A DNA stretch of 64,000 nt from assembly GCA_049279675.1 (NCBI GenBank), contig JBAPOP010000053.1, forward strand, positions 7,817-71,816, given 5' to 3'. The notes under the pieces were generated by a model. It was not told the DNA's origin. It ran no database searches and saw only the letters and a program-made list of their open reading frames with translations. The DNA is from Palsa-147 sp049279675 (GTDB lineage Bacteria; Acidobacteriota; Terriglobia; Acidiferrales; UBA7541). Positions 7,829-16,536 of this stretch are shown piece by piece (position 1 is the first letter of the stretch; each line of letters opens with the position of its first letter). A program made the translations under genes and the position numbers.

Positions 7829-10800
7829 CTATTTGCCGCCGCCCGATCCTTTTGCGGCGGCAGGCGTGCGGCCAACGAGCGACGCCTGCTCCTGCGGTGT
7901 CAGCGTAAACATATAGCGGACGAGCAAATCGGCCTGATCGCCCGTGTAGTGCTGTAATTCTGGCGATTGTGGCCCGTTGAAAACCCAGTGATCGCCGGAA
8001 CGCTTGAAAAGCCCGGACGGCATGGCGGTGCCGGGAATAATCTTCGCGGGATCGGTGATCCAACGTTCGGTCCAGGGCGTCTGCAACCGGTCCTTCGCGA
8101 GCAGGAAGTTTGGCGCGATGGCGGTCTTGTCGTGAGCCTCGTTGCCGGTGGCGTGGCACTTCAAGCATGGCGCGGCCGGATTCGTAAAGAGGTTGCGAGC
8201 GAGTGTGCGCTCTTCGGCCGTCATTTCCGGCGCCTTCGGCGGAATGTATGGATCGGGCTGGGACGAGAGCGCCTCGAAGAATAGAACGAGCTTGCGGATT
8301 TCGTCGTCGGAGAGCGTAAACGTCGGCATCCGTACTTGCAAGTACGAACGGACTCCGTTCCGATTCGTGTCAGTTGTGCTCAACGACGGATTCGCGAGGA
8401 ATCCCTTCAACCATTCCGGATTCACGCGCGCGCCTTCGGTAGTCAATACCGGCGGCAAATTGGCATGGTTCTCGCCCTGATACATCGGCAAATCCATCAA
8501 AATCGATCGCTGCCCGATTCCAATTTGATGGCAGCCGATGCAGTTGTATTTCGTGACGATCCACCAGCCGTCCTGAATATATCGGCGGCGATCCGCTGGA
8601 CGGTACATGTATTCCGGCGGAAGCGTGGGATCTGTGCTGCCGAGCAGGAATGTGACGAGCGATTCGAGTTCTTGATTCGAGCGCAGATTCGGCTTGGGCA
8701 TGCGCAAGGCGTCCATCGGATTCGTGTGATATTTCCCGATGTCGTACACGCCGGGATTGCTCAGCTTCTGCTCGAAGAATCCCTTCGAATCGAACCAAGC
8801 GGTTTGCTTGCCGTCGCGCATGGAAGGCTTGCCGTCGGGGAGCACGCCGCGCTTGGCGTCTTCCGTGAACAAAGCGAAATCAAGGCGCTCGATGGGCTTG
8901 CTGCCTTCATTCGTGAGTTCGGTGCCGATGCGGCCTTCGTCCTCGAGCCCGCCGATCTCATGGCATCCGGCGCAGCCGTAGTGTCGCACGAGATCCTGGC
9001 CTTTTGTTCTGAGCGCCGGATCGTCCATGTAATTCGCGGCCGCGTAGCTTGCGTCGGCGTGCTTCTGCGCCATGAGGTACGTCGCGATGTCGCGCGCGTC
9101 CTCAATGGGCAGCCGCAAGCTCGGCATCACCGTCGGTTGCTGGACGACCAGTTCATGCCCGTCATTCGGACAGCGAGAATGATCGAGATCAAAAACATAC
9201 GGCAAATTGTGCTTCGCGTAGTCCTCAGGGCCGAGATCGCGCTTCTCATACGGGCAGTATGGGCGAGTGCGCTGGCGCGGGTTGTGAACCCAGCGGACGA
9301 TGTAATCGTAATTATCCTTTTCACCCACGCGGCTCAAATTCGCGGCAAACGTTCCGCCGACCAAATTCGGGCCCTCGCCAATCGAGTGGCATGCGAGGCA
9401 GCCGCGCGACTCGAAGAGTTCCTTGCCATGCGCGGCATTGCCCGGCGGCTGGTGCTCGAGCGCCGGGCTCGTCAAGCCTTGTTGCCAGATGAATGCAGCG
9501 ATCGCGGGAATGTCATCGTCCGACGGGAATCGGAATTGCGGCATTTTCGTGGTCGGTCGAAATTCGTGCGTGTGGCCAAGCCAGTACGGAATCCACTCTT
9601 TGCGGAGCTTCATCCGCGCTTCTTTTAAATCCGGACCGACTTTCTTGACTTCTTCCAGGAGCGTGTGGCTGCGGCGCTCGTCTTCGACGATTTGCGTGTC
9701 TATGCGGCTGACGGTGACCGTAAGATTTGTAGCCTTGGCGTAGAAGGCGTTCGCGGCTGCGTTATCCGGAGCGTTGTCGCCGAGTTTCTGAAGTCGCGGA
9801 ATCTCGAGCTCGTCCTGCACTTTGTCGCTTGAGAGCTGCGCAATCTGCTGGCGGGTGGAGACAAGCAACTCGTCTTGATTATCGAAACCCTGGAACCGAT
9901 GGCAGCCAATGCAGCCACGCTGGCGATAAAGCTGCTTACCCTCATTCAGCACCGCTGCGTGATCCGTCACCATATCAGCCGAGTGGCATTGCTGACAGCC
10001 GGCGCCGTAATTCTCAGAATAGTAGAGCGGCCAGAGCCAGTGTTCATATCGTCCGTGACCGCGACGTACCGAATCGATCGCGCGCCCATTGCCACCATGG
10101 CATGGCGAACATCCGAATTTCTCGAGCGTGTGAATCTTCAGAAGTTCGGGATCGGGATGGCTCGTGAACGGCGCATCGTTGCTCTTCGCCATTCCAAGGT
10201 CGGCCTTCGTCACCGTCATCTGCGCAGGCACGAGCTTTTGATCCGTGCCGACGTGGCAAGACTGGCAGCGATCCACGAGACCCGCGCCGCCAAGATTGTT
10301 AATGGATGCTCCCGAAGGATTCACGTTGATCTGAATCAGCGTTTCATCCCAATCGCGAGCGCTCGTGAGCAAGCCTTCGAGAGCGGCGGAGTTCAGTCCA
10401 GGCAAATGATCGGACAGATACAGATTCGCCTGAATGCGCGCGGCCTTTCCCGCCGCGTCGTTATCGCCGCGTTCGGCAACTAGAGCGGCGCGCTTCGCCA
10501 TCAGGCTCGTAAAGGTATCGTTGAGTTCGTCGGCGGTAAACTTCCTGTCTTTTTCGATCTGTCCGTTGGCGAGCGGCCAATCCACTTTCCAGGGACCCTT
10601 CTTTGCTTCGTCGAGCTCCTTGAAACGCGATTCCTTCTCGCTTTTATCGGTCGCTGGCGTGATTTCGTATTCGTAGACAAGATGCCCGATTTTCCCGCGA
10701 GCATCCTTGAAGGCATCGCCGATCGCGGCGCGCTGCGTATCAAGAATCCCGATCTGCTGCGCGATTTCGTCGTCCTTCGCCTTCGCTGCCGCCTCGAGAG

Positions 10801-11086
10801 CATCAGCCTTTTCCGCGAGTGCCTTGTAATCCGGCGAAGAATAGACAGCGGCCTCGAGCTTCTTCTGCTGAGCGACGTCCTTCTGGAGGTAGGACGAGTA
10901 GGCAGTCGCAAACCGCCGCTGATAAAGTCGCCACGGCCGAAGGCCATACATCTCGTCCCACATGGACCACGCTACGGTCACCATCAGCAAGACCGCCGCG
11001 ATCATCAACGGAAAGCTGAAGGAACTACCGGTGATCGGATCGTCCGGCGGGACTGTGGGCGGGGCTTTGGGCGGAACGTCAGGCAA
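7829..11086 (-). CDS. Membrane-anchored octaheme c-type cytochrome of the cytochrome bc complex
   Basis: A 1085-residue protein with a Pro-rich N-terminus, one transmembrane helix (about residues 24-42) and a long charged helical region (about 70-245). Eight CxxCH heme sites follow: CQSCH, CSPCH, CQQCH, CIGCH, CLACH, CAGCH, CIGCH and CLKCH, at about residues 274, 326, 364, 392, 563, 705, 849 and 974. The last four sit in separate cytochrome c-like modules with methionine-rich loops (MPSLRLP, MPKPNLR, MPTFTLS). A perfect GAGGAGG lies six bases before a TTG at 11086, favoured over the TTG at 11107. It sits directly after the two cytochrome b genes and presumably replaces the small cytochrome c1 or f. 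Confidence 0.9.
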   Translation of the reverse strand: MPDVPPKAPPTVPPDDPITGSSFSFPLMIAAVLLMVTVAWSMWDEMYGLRPWRLYQRRFATAYSSYLQKDVAQQKKLEAAVYSSPDYKALAEKADALEAAAKAKDDEIAQQIGILDTQRAAIGDAFKDARGKIGHLVYEYEITPATDKSEKESRFKELDEAKKGPWKVDWPLANGQIEKDRKFTADELNDTFTSLMAKRAALVAERGDNDAAGKAARIQANLYLSDHLPGLNSAALEGLLTSARDWDETLIQINVNPSGASINNLGGAGLVDRCQSCHVGTDQKLVPAQMTVTKADLGMAKSNDAPFTSHPDPELLKIHTLEKFGCSPCHGGNGRAIDSVRRGHGRYEHWLWPLYYSENYGAGCQQCHSADMVTDHAAVLNEGKQLYRQRGCIGCHRFQGFDNQDELLVSTRQQIAQLSSDKVQDELEIPRLQKLGDNAPDNAAANAFYAKATNLTVTVSRIDTQIVEDERRSHTLLEEVKKVGPDLKEARMKLRKEWIPYWLGHTHEFRPTTKMPQFRFPSDDDIPAIAAFIWQQGLTSPALEHQPPGNAAHGKELFESRGCLACHSIGEGPNLVGGTFAANLSRVGEKDNYDYIVRWVHNPRQRTRPYCPYEKRDLGPEDYAKHNLPYVFDLDHSRCPNDGHELVVQQPTVMPSLRLPIEDARDIATYLMAQKHADASYAAANYMDDPALRTKGQDLVRHYGCAGCHEIGGLEDEGRIGTELTNEGSKPIERLDFALFTEDAKRGVLPDGKPSMRDGKQTAWFDSKGFFEQKLSNPGVYDIGKYHTNPMDALRMPKPNLRSNQELESLVTFLLGSTDPTLPPEYMYRPADRRRYIQDGWWIVTKYNCIGCHQIGIGQRSILMDLPMYQGENHANLPPVLTTEGARVNPEWLKGFLANPSLSTTDTNRNGVRSYLQVRMPTFTLSDDEIRKLVLFFEALSSQPDPYIPPKAPEMTAEERTLARNLFTNPAAPCLKCHATGNEAHDKTAIAPNFLLAKDRLQTPWTERWITDPAKIIPGTAMPSGLFKRSGDHWVFNGPQSPELQHYTGDQADLLVRYMFTLTPQEQASLVGRTPAAAKGSGGGK

Positions 11087-11146
11087 GCCGTGCCTCCTCG
11101 GAAGCAAAACGAGTGATTTCCATTCGGGAGAATCCGCGCCGAGAGA

Positions 11147-12130
11147 TCAAATGCTGAACCATGGAGTCACCCAAATGTATTTGATCGTAAAAACGAGTCG
11201 CAAAAGGATTTTCACCGGAAGCGAAATCATCAAAATCAGAAACGTGTACATGGTGATGAGCTGTACAAGACTCATCCGGCGGTACATCTTGCGGCTAAAG
11301 TCGGTCATCATGCAGATCTTGTGGACCACAAGCCCTGCGACGATGAAAAAAATCGTGAGCGGGAATATGCCAAAGATCACGCGCGCCCAAATCGCCGCGT
11401 TCGGCTTCGCCGACGCGGGAAGCAGCAGCGCGAGCCACGAGCCATTGATCCTGAATACCTCATCGAGGTTTCGGTTCACGGCGTAATCGACGCGTTCCGC
11501 GTCCCAAGTTTGACCGGGCCAGAACCACATCCATCCCGGACCGCGAATGAACGTCCCGATGACAATCATGACGACCCAAAGACCGATGAAGCCGACAAGG
11601 AAAGTCCAAATTGCGAACCGGCGCTGATGGTACGTGTAATAGCCGTTGCCCAGCGGGTTGGTGTCAATATATGGAACCGCCATCAGCCCAACGATGATCA
11701 GCGTCGGCATCACGACGCCGGCGATCCACGGATCGAAATAAACGAGCATTTCCTGGAGGCCGAGGAAATACCACGGCGCCTTCGCCGGATTCATCGTCAC
11801 GTTTGGATTCGATGGTTCCTCGAGCGGAGCGTTCAGCGTCAAGGACCACGCCATGAGAATTACGGTCACGATAATCGCGACCAGAAATTCCATGCGCATC
11901 AGGTACGGCCAGGTGTGAACTTCGCGCTCCCATTTCGGATCCCACGGCTGCGTCTTGCGATATTGAGTTTTGGCAGCGGCGGGGTCCGAGCCGAGGACCG
12001 CTATCAATTTGTCGTTTGCGATGGCCTGGCGAAACGCGTACCACGTGTAGAACGGCACGAGAAAGAGGAGCGCAACGATCGGGACGTTGTCCGGAGTCGA
12101 GACGACTTCCCAAATTTGACGCCAATCCAT
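11147..12130 (-). CDS. Cytochrome b C-terminal half (subunit IV-like) of the bc complex
   Basis: A 327-residue membrane protein matching the C-terminal domain of cytochrome b (PetD/subunit IV type), with extra hydrophobic helices at both ends. The quinol-oxidation loop, normally PEWY, reads KAPWYFLGLQEML here, as in the group of bc complexes whose motif lacks the glutamate at that place. It forms the Qo site together with the adjacent b6-type protein and the Rieske protein. It begins 20 bases after the stop of the cytochrome b6-like gene, clearly in one operon. The split cytochrome b (two polypeptides) is of the b6f/Firmicutes type rather than the fused mitochondrial type. Confidence 0.9.
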   Translation of the reverse strand: MDWRQIWEVVSTPDNVPIVALLFLVPFYTWYAFRQAIANDKLIAVLGSDPAAAKTQYRKTQPWDPKWEREVHTWPYLMRMEFLVAIIVTVILMAWSLTLNAPLEEPSNPNVTMNPAKAPWYFLGLQEMLVYFDPWIAGVVMPTLIIVGLMAVPYIDTNPLGNGYYTYHQRRFAIWTFLVGFIGLWVVMIVIGTFIRGPGWMWFWPGQTWDAERVDYAVNRNLDEVFRINGSWLALLLPASAKPNAAIWARVIFGIFPLTIFFIVAGLVVHKICMMTDFSRKMYRRMSLVQLITMYTFLILMISLPVKILLRLVFTIKYIWVTPWFSI

Positions 12131-12150
12131 CAGTTAGCCTCTCGCGTCAT

Positions 12151-13110
12151 TTACTGAAGTCCGCTCGGTCTCAGAATCACCGGACGCGGCCCCTTCTCTT
12201 CCTTAATTTCCGATTCCAGCATCATCGGCGCCGGGCCGGATATTCCGCCGTCTTTACGCACCCGCCAGAAGTGGAGCGCCATAAAAATTGACGCGATCAA
12301 CGGGATCGCGATGCAGTGCCAGATGTAGGCGCGCAGAAGCGCGTTCGCATCCACGATGGAACCGCCGAGCAATGCAAACCGGACGTCGTTGTACGGTGTC
12401 ATCCCCAATAAAGATCCAAACGGTCCTTCGTTGCCTAAGAGCGGCGTGGCTCGCGCCATGTTCGTGCCGACGGTGACGGCCCAGAATCCGAGTTGATCGT
12501 CCGGCAGCAAATAGCCCGTGAACGAAAGCAATAGCGTGAGAACCATCAAGAGAACGCCGATGCACCAATTGAATTCGCGCGGCCGCTTGTAAGAGCCCGT
12601 CATGAACACACGGAACATGTGCAGCCAGACGGCGATGATCATCAAGTGCGCCGCCCAGCGGTGCATATTGCGAAGCAATTTACCGAATGGGACGTCGTTT
12701 TCGAGATACAGAATGTCGCGGAAGGCCTGCACTTTCGACGGGTGATAATAAAACATCAGCAGAACGCCGGTGAACGTCAGCACGATAAACAGATAAAACG
12801 TGATTCCGCCCATGCCCCATGTGAAGTTGTAGCGGACAGCGTCGCGATTTACTTTGGCCGGATGGAGGTGAAAGAAAACGTTGCTGAGCACGCTGAGCGC
12901 TCGATTGCGGGGCTCTTCGTCGTGCTTGACGCGGAAAATGGAGCGGTAGAGCTGAGTTTTTTCCGGCTGCTTCAGCTCTTCGATCTGGTCCTTGGCCTTA
13001 GACTGGACCGTCTCTTTCAGGGCCTTCGCGGAATCCTGAACCTGTTCGAGGACACCGGTTTTGCGGCCGTTCCCACCATTGCCGCCATTTGGGCCCTTTT
13101 CGTCCGGCAT
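12151..13110 (-). CDS. Cytochrome b6-like subunit (diheme b) of the bc complex
   Basis: A 319-residue protein. A hydrophilic, Gly/Lys-rich N-terminal extension of about 90 residues precedes four transmembrane helices carrying two b hemes. The ligand pairs are in HRWAAHLMIIAVWLH (14 apart) and in WHCIAIPLIASIFMALH (15 apart); the 15-residue spacing is the b6-type pattern. The cysteine that attaches heme ci in plastid b6 aligns with glycine (TWGMGGITF). The ATG at 13110 has GGGGG upstream and is favoured over a TTG at 13119. It lies between the Rieske and subunit IV genes and forms the quinone-binding core of the complex. Confidence 0.93.
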   Translation of the reverse strand: MPDEKGPNGGNGGNGRKTGVLEQVQDSAKALKETVQSKAKDQIEELKQPEKTQLYRSIFRVKHDEEPRNRALSVLSNVFFHLHPAKVNRDAVRYNFTWGMGGITFYLFIVLTFTGVLLMFYYHPSKVQAFRDILYLENDVPFGKLLRNMHRWAAHLMIIAVWLHMFRVFMTGSYKRPREFNWCIGVLLMVLTLLLSFTGYLLPDDQLGFWAVTVGTNMARATPLLGNEGPFGSLLGMTPYNDVRFALLGGSIVDANALLRAYIWHCIAIPLIASIFMALHFWRVRKDGGISGPAPMMLESEIKEEKGPRPVILRPSGLQ

Positions 13111-13149
13111 TAGAACCAACCCCCTGTGTCACGCGTCTACGCAGTGCAA

Positions 13150-13737
13150 CTAAACGTTCAGAAAAGCTCCCGGATCGTTGAAGTGGTTCACTCCTGCGCG
13201 CGGATCATCCACGTAGAGGCGGCTCGTGTCCACCACTACCTTGCCCGTCGGGTCGAGCTGAACGAACGCGCGATCCATCGGACGCGGCGCTGGTCCTTCG
13301 AAATTCACGCCCTCACTGTCGTAACCGCTGCCGTGGCACGGACACTTGAATTTATTTTCCGACGGCTTCCACTCCGGCGTGCAACCGAGATGCGTGCAAC
13401 GCGCGAAGATAACGAATATCCGGTCGGGCTCTTTCACTACCCACACGCGATTCGTCATCAGGTAGCGCTGATCGATTCCAAGGCTGAAGTCCGACGGGAA
13501 GCCGATGGTGAAAATCGTGTTGGGTTCGTAAAGCGCGCGGGGGAAGAAAAACCGGAGGAACATCAAAAAATTAACGCCGAGGTAGCCCCAAATACAAGCC
13601 CACACGATTCGGCGGCGGCCTTTATTAATTCTTCCGACCGCTTCCTTGCTCTCCGCAGCAGCTTTTCCGCTGCCAGCGGCCGGTGCAGCAGGCGCGGTCG
13701 CCGCCTGTGCGACCTTTCCGTCAGTTTGATCTGCCAT
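13150..13737 (-). CDS. Rieske [2Fe-2S] iron-sulfur protein of the bc complex
   Basis: A 195-residue protein with an Ala-rich cytoplasmic N-terminus, one membrane anchor (about residues 45-65) and a C-terminal Rieske domain. Both cluster boxes are intact: CTHLGC and CPCHGSGYD, each giving one Cys and one His ligand. It accepts one electron from quinol at the Qo site and passes it to the c-type cytochrome. It is the first gene of the respiratory block, about 70 bases downstream of a near-consensus promoter. The ATG at 13737 (MADQTDGK) is chosen over an upstream in-frame codon. No strong Shine-Dalgarno match is visible. Confidence 0.95.
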   Translation of the reverse strand: MADQTDGKVAQAATAPAAPAAGSGKAAAESKEAVGRINKGRRRIVWACIWGYLGVNFLMFLRFFFPRALYEPNTIFTIGFPSDFSLGIDQRYLMTNRVWVVKEPDRIFVIFARCTHLGCTPEWKPSENKFKCPCHGSGYDSEGVNFEGPAPRPMDRAFVQLDPTGKVVVDTSRLYVDDPRAGVNHFNDPGAFLNV

Positions 13738-13811
13738 AGTTACGATAGGTAGTGCGGTCAGACTCCAGCGTTCTGTAAGTTCCAAAAATGCGCAAACTTA
13801 CGTGCACTGGA

Positions 13812-13840
13812 TTTATATTCCGGCGTTGGAAAAGTGTCAA
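13812..13840 (-). promoter_or_regulatory. Sigma70-type promoter of the Rieske/cytochrome b operon
   Basis: On the minus strand TTGACA (13840-13835) is followed by exactly 17 bases and TATAAA (13817-13812), a near-perfect housekeeping promoter. The predicted transcription start is near 13805, about 70 bases before the Rieske ATG. It drives the block towards lower coordinates. Confidence 0.8.
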
Positions 13841-13866
13841 GCGGATAACGGAAATCTCTCAATACA

Positions 13867-13887
13867 AGGAACGACATAGGAACGACA
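13867..13887. promoter_or_regulatory. Tandem 10-bp direct repeat upstream of the bc operon promoter
   Basis: AGGAACGACA occurs twice, at 13867-13876 and 13878-13887, with an 11-base period (one helical turn). A looser copy (GAATGACA) lies at 13903-13910. The array starts 26 bases upstream of the -35 box, where activators commonly bind. The binding protein is unknown. Confidence 0.55.
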
Positions 13888-13916
13888 AATAGGGAGATCA
13901 CTGAATGACACACGAA

Positions 13917-14909
13917 CTAAGAATCGCGCGGCGTATCGATTCCCTTCTCGAATCCCGCGGCCTTCAAGACAAGGTCCGCGAGGGCGCGAATGAAAATCAC
14001 CGAATCGTTGAGAGCGCCCGTCATGGTGAACTCCTCGACGCCGAGCTTTTCTGCTTCTTCACGCGCTTCGATGTTGATTTCATGAAGCGTCTCGATGTGG
14101 TCGGTCACGAACGAAATCGGGATGACGAGCATTCGCTTGACGCCCTCATTGGCCAGCCGCTCGATCGCCTGCGTCAGTGAGGGCTCGAGCCATTTCTGCG
14201 GGCCAACGCGGCTCTGATAGCAGAGCACGCGCCGATTGGCCCACCCGCCACGCGCGAGGACGAGCCGCATCGTTTCTTCGATTTGCTGCGGATACGGATC
14301 GCCGGCCTTCACAAGCTTCATCGGCAGTCCGTGCGCGCTGAACACCAGAAACACATCGTCCGGCTTCTGCAATTCGGACAGCTTCTCGTCAACCCGAGCG
14401 CGCAGCGATTCAATGTACAACGGGTGGTTGTAAAAACTTTCGACGAGGCGTCCTTTTCCAGCGAGGCCGTCGCGCGTCTGGCGATTCCACTCTTTCAGAC
14501 TGCTCTTCGTGGTCGCGAAAGAATAGTGCGGGTAGAGAGGCAGAAGCACGAGATCGTCATATTTCTCGCACATTAGCGCGGCGATCGCTTCGCTTGTAAG
14601 CGGATGCCAATAACGCATCGCTACGATCGTCTTCGCCTGAACCCACGGCGCAAGCATTTCTTCGAGCGCGGCTCCCTGCCGCTCCGTGAGGAAGCGAATC
14701 GGCGAGCCGCCGCCAATCTCCCGGTAATGTTCCGCCACGACTTTTGAGCGCCGTGTAGAAATAAATTTTGCCAATGCCCGCCGCGCAATCCACGCCATCG
14801 GAAAGTCGATGATGTCTGGGTCGCAGAAAAGATTGTAGAGAAAGGGTTCGACGGCTGCGGTGGTGTCCGGCCCGCCCAGCTGGAATAGCACGATTGCGAT
14901 CTTCTTCAA
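13917..14909 (-). CDS. hemH: Ferrochelatase
   Basis: A 330-residue enzyme that inserts iron into protoporphyrin (or coproporphyrin) to finish heme. The family start KKIAIVLFQLGGPD, the active-site histidine in FSAHGLP and the region SFVTDHIETLHEINIE with conserved His/Glu are present. The start is placed at TTG 14909, where GAGG lies five bases upstream and the family's usual N-terminus begins; an in-frame ATG at 14933 is the alternative. It is the last gene of the ccm cluster, 71 bases after the small ccmD-like gene, coupling heme production to cytochrome c maturation. Confidence 0.94.
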   Translation of the reverse strand: MKKIAIVLFQLGGPDTTAAVEPFLYNLFCDPDIIDFPMAWIARRALAKFISTRRSKVVAEHYREIGGGSPIRFLTERQGAALEEMLAPWVQAKTIVAMRYWHPLTSEAIAALMCEKYDDLVLLPLYPHYSFATTKSSLKEWNRQTRDGLAGKGRLVESFYNHPLYIESLRARVDEKLSELQKPDDVFLVFSAHGLPMKLVKAGDPYPQQIEETMRLVLARGGWANRRVLCYQSRVGPQKWLEPSLTQAIERLANEGVKRMLVIPISFVTDHIETLHEINIEAREEAEKLGVEEFTMTGALNDSVIFIRALADLVLKAAGFEKGIDTPRDS

Positions 14910-14980
14910 AATTACCTCAGAACACGAGCACATGGCGAAACAGCCCGCGAGAGCGGCGTGCCGCCAACATTACCGCGGTG

Positions 14981-15121
14981 CTATTTGCGGCCGATTTGAG
15001 ATTTCAGGCGCTCGATCTCTTCCCGAAGGCGATCGAGGCGACGCGCGATGGTGATTTGATAGCCGAAAAAGACGGCCCAGACGATCATCCAGGCGACGAA
15101 CAAGCTCTCAAAATTCTTCAT
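14981..15121 (-). CDS. ccmD: CcmD-like heme exporter subunit (46 residues)
   Basis: A 46-residue frame translating from ATG 15121 to TAG 14981. It has an N-terminal transmembrane helix (about residues 8-25, with WMIVWAVFFGYQ), followed by a charged amphipathic helix RRLDRLREEIERLK. CcmD proteins are exactly this: one helix plus a basic/acidic cytoplasmic tail that helps release holo-CcmE from the CcmABC exporter. AGGAG lies eight bases upstream of the ATG. Its place directly after ccmC and before hemH supports the assignment, which rests on size, topology and context because the family has little sequence conservation. Confidence 0.8.
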   Translation of the reverse strand: MKNFESLFVAWMIVWAVFFGYQITIARRLDRLREEIERLKSQIGRK

Positions 15122-15155
15122 GGAATCAGCTCCTGCATCACTGCGCTCTCAAAAA

Positions 15156-15851
15156 TCATGCCTGCCCCGCCGAAGGAATCTGCCGCTCCGCTTCGATCCG
15201 CAGCTCTTCCACTTCGTATCGCGCGCGCTCGAGTTGATACCGCTGCCGAATCAGAATCACCATGACCGCGGTCATCGCGAGAATGCACAGGTCGAACACC
15301 TTGTACATCGTGGGATCAAGACGCCCGGAGCCGCCAAGGATTACCGGCTGCGGATGCTGCGTTCGCCAAATGCGAATCGAGAAGTAGACGAGCGGCACAT
15401 CGAGAAATAGAAATATGCCGTAGATCGCCGAGAACATGGAGCGGCGGTCTGGATCAGCAATCAGGTCGCGCAGAAGCAGAAACGAAATGTAGAGCAGCCA
15501 AAGGACCAGCGTTGACGTCAGCCGCGCGTCCCACGCCCACCAGATTCCCCACGCCGGTTTCGCCCAGATCGGGCCGGTAATCAGCACTACCATGTTGAAC
15601 GCGACGCCGACCTCAGCCGCCGCGACGGCGAGCCAATCCCAGTGCGGCTTGCGGCCAACGAGGTAGCCGATATTCGCGACGAAACAAATCGTGAACGCGA
15701 TCAGCGCCACCATGCCGCTCGGCGCATGAAAATAAAAAATCCGCTGAATCGCGTGCATCGTCGATTCATCCGGAGCGATGAACAGCGCCGCGTAGCCGCC
15801 GAATCCCATCAATGCGCCTACCGCTATCGCCGGAATCAAGTGCTTTGTCAA
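15156..15851 (-). CDS. ccmC: Heme exporter protein CcmC
   Basis: A 231-residue six-helix membrane protein of the heme-handling family. The tryptophan-rich periplasmic signature WGIWWAWDARLT is intact, and heme-ligand histidines are seen in YFHAPSGM and near TQHPQP. It presents heme to CcmE within the CcmABCD complex. The C-terminal tail of about 30 charged residues is longer than in Escherichia coli. It lies ten bases after the ccmB stop and upstream of ccmD. Confidence 0.95.
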   Translation of the reverse strand: MTKHLIPAIAVGALMGFGGYAALFIAPDESTMHAIQRIFYFHAPSGMVALIAFTICFVANIGYLVGRKPHWDWLAVAAAEVGVAFNMVVLITGPIWAKPAWGIWWAWDARLTSTLVLWLLYISFLLLRDLIADPDRRSMFSAIYGIFLFLDVPLVYFSIRIWRTQHPQPVILGGSGRLDPTMYKVFDLCILAMTAVMVILIRQRYQLERARYEVEELRIEAERQIPSAGQA

Positions 15852-15861
15852 ATTGTCCGCC

Positions 15862-16536
15862 CTACTCCTGAAGCAAAAAATCTGAAAGCAGCCAAGACAC
15901 CGTAAAAAACATCACGTCGAATCCGACCAGCAATTCGATCCACGTCGTTTGCAGCTCCGGCGTATCCGAAAGCAATCCGGCCGTCGCTTCAACCGCCGCG
16001 AGCAGCAGCGGAACGAGCACGGGAAGCAGCAGCAACGGCAGCAGGAGCTCGCGCATCCGCGCCTGCGCCGCAACCGCTGAGAAAACCGTCCCCGTGACCG
16101 CCAAGCCGAATGTACCCAACGCGAGCACGAAGACCAGCCGCCCGAGCACCGGCAACAACTCTACATTGTAAAACACGGCGAAAATTGGCAGCAAAAGAAG
16201 TTCGCATGCTCCCAGGAAAATTACGTTTGCCAAAATCTTGCCAAGAAGAATCGCGAATGGGCTGACTGGCGCGAGGCACAGCGCGTCCAGAGTGTCGTTC
16301 GCGTGCTCCCGCGCGAAAGAAGGCTGAAGCATCAGCGAGCCGGCGAAGAGCAGCGCAATCCACAGCAATCCCGGACCGAAGCGGCGCGATTCCGCGGCTG
16401 TCGGATCAAACGCGAAGCTGAACAGTACGACGACGACGAGCGCAAAAATGAAAGTGGTGTTGAGCAATTCGCGCGCGCGAAATTCTGCGCGCACTTCCTT
16501 GAGCAGAATTGTTGTGGCGGCGCGCGCAGTATTCAT
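15862..16536 (-). CDS. ccmB: Heme exporter membrane subunit CcmB
   Basis: A 224-residue ABC-transporter membrane subunit with six hydrophobic helices. The N-terminal region LLKEVRAEFRARELLNTTFIFAL and the segment HANDTLDALCLAPVSP are characteristic of CcmB. It pairs with CcmA to release holo-CcmE from CcmC. Its ATG is immediately adjacent to the ccmA stop codon (16537), so the two are tightly coupled. Length is standard. Confidence 0.95.
   Translation of the reverse strand: MNTARAATTILLKEVRAEFRARELLNTTFIFALVVVVLFSFAFDPTAAESRRFGPGLLWIALLFAGSLMLQPSFAREHANDTLDALCLAPVSPFAILLGKILANVIFLGACELLLLPIFAVFYNVELLPVLGRLVFVLALGTFGLAVTGTVFSAVAAQARMRELLLPLLLLPVLVPLLLAAVEATAGLLSDTPELQTTWIELLVGFDVMFFTVSWLLSDFLLQE

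Noticed and set aside
8336..9628. 430-residue open frame on the plus strand
   Set aside because: It is antisense to the octaheme cytochrome gene, whose CxxCH motifs and codon use identify the real coding strand.
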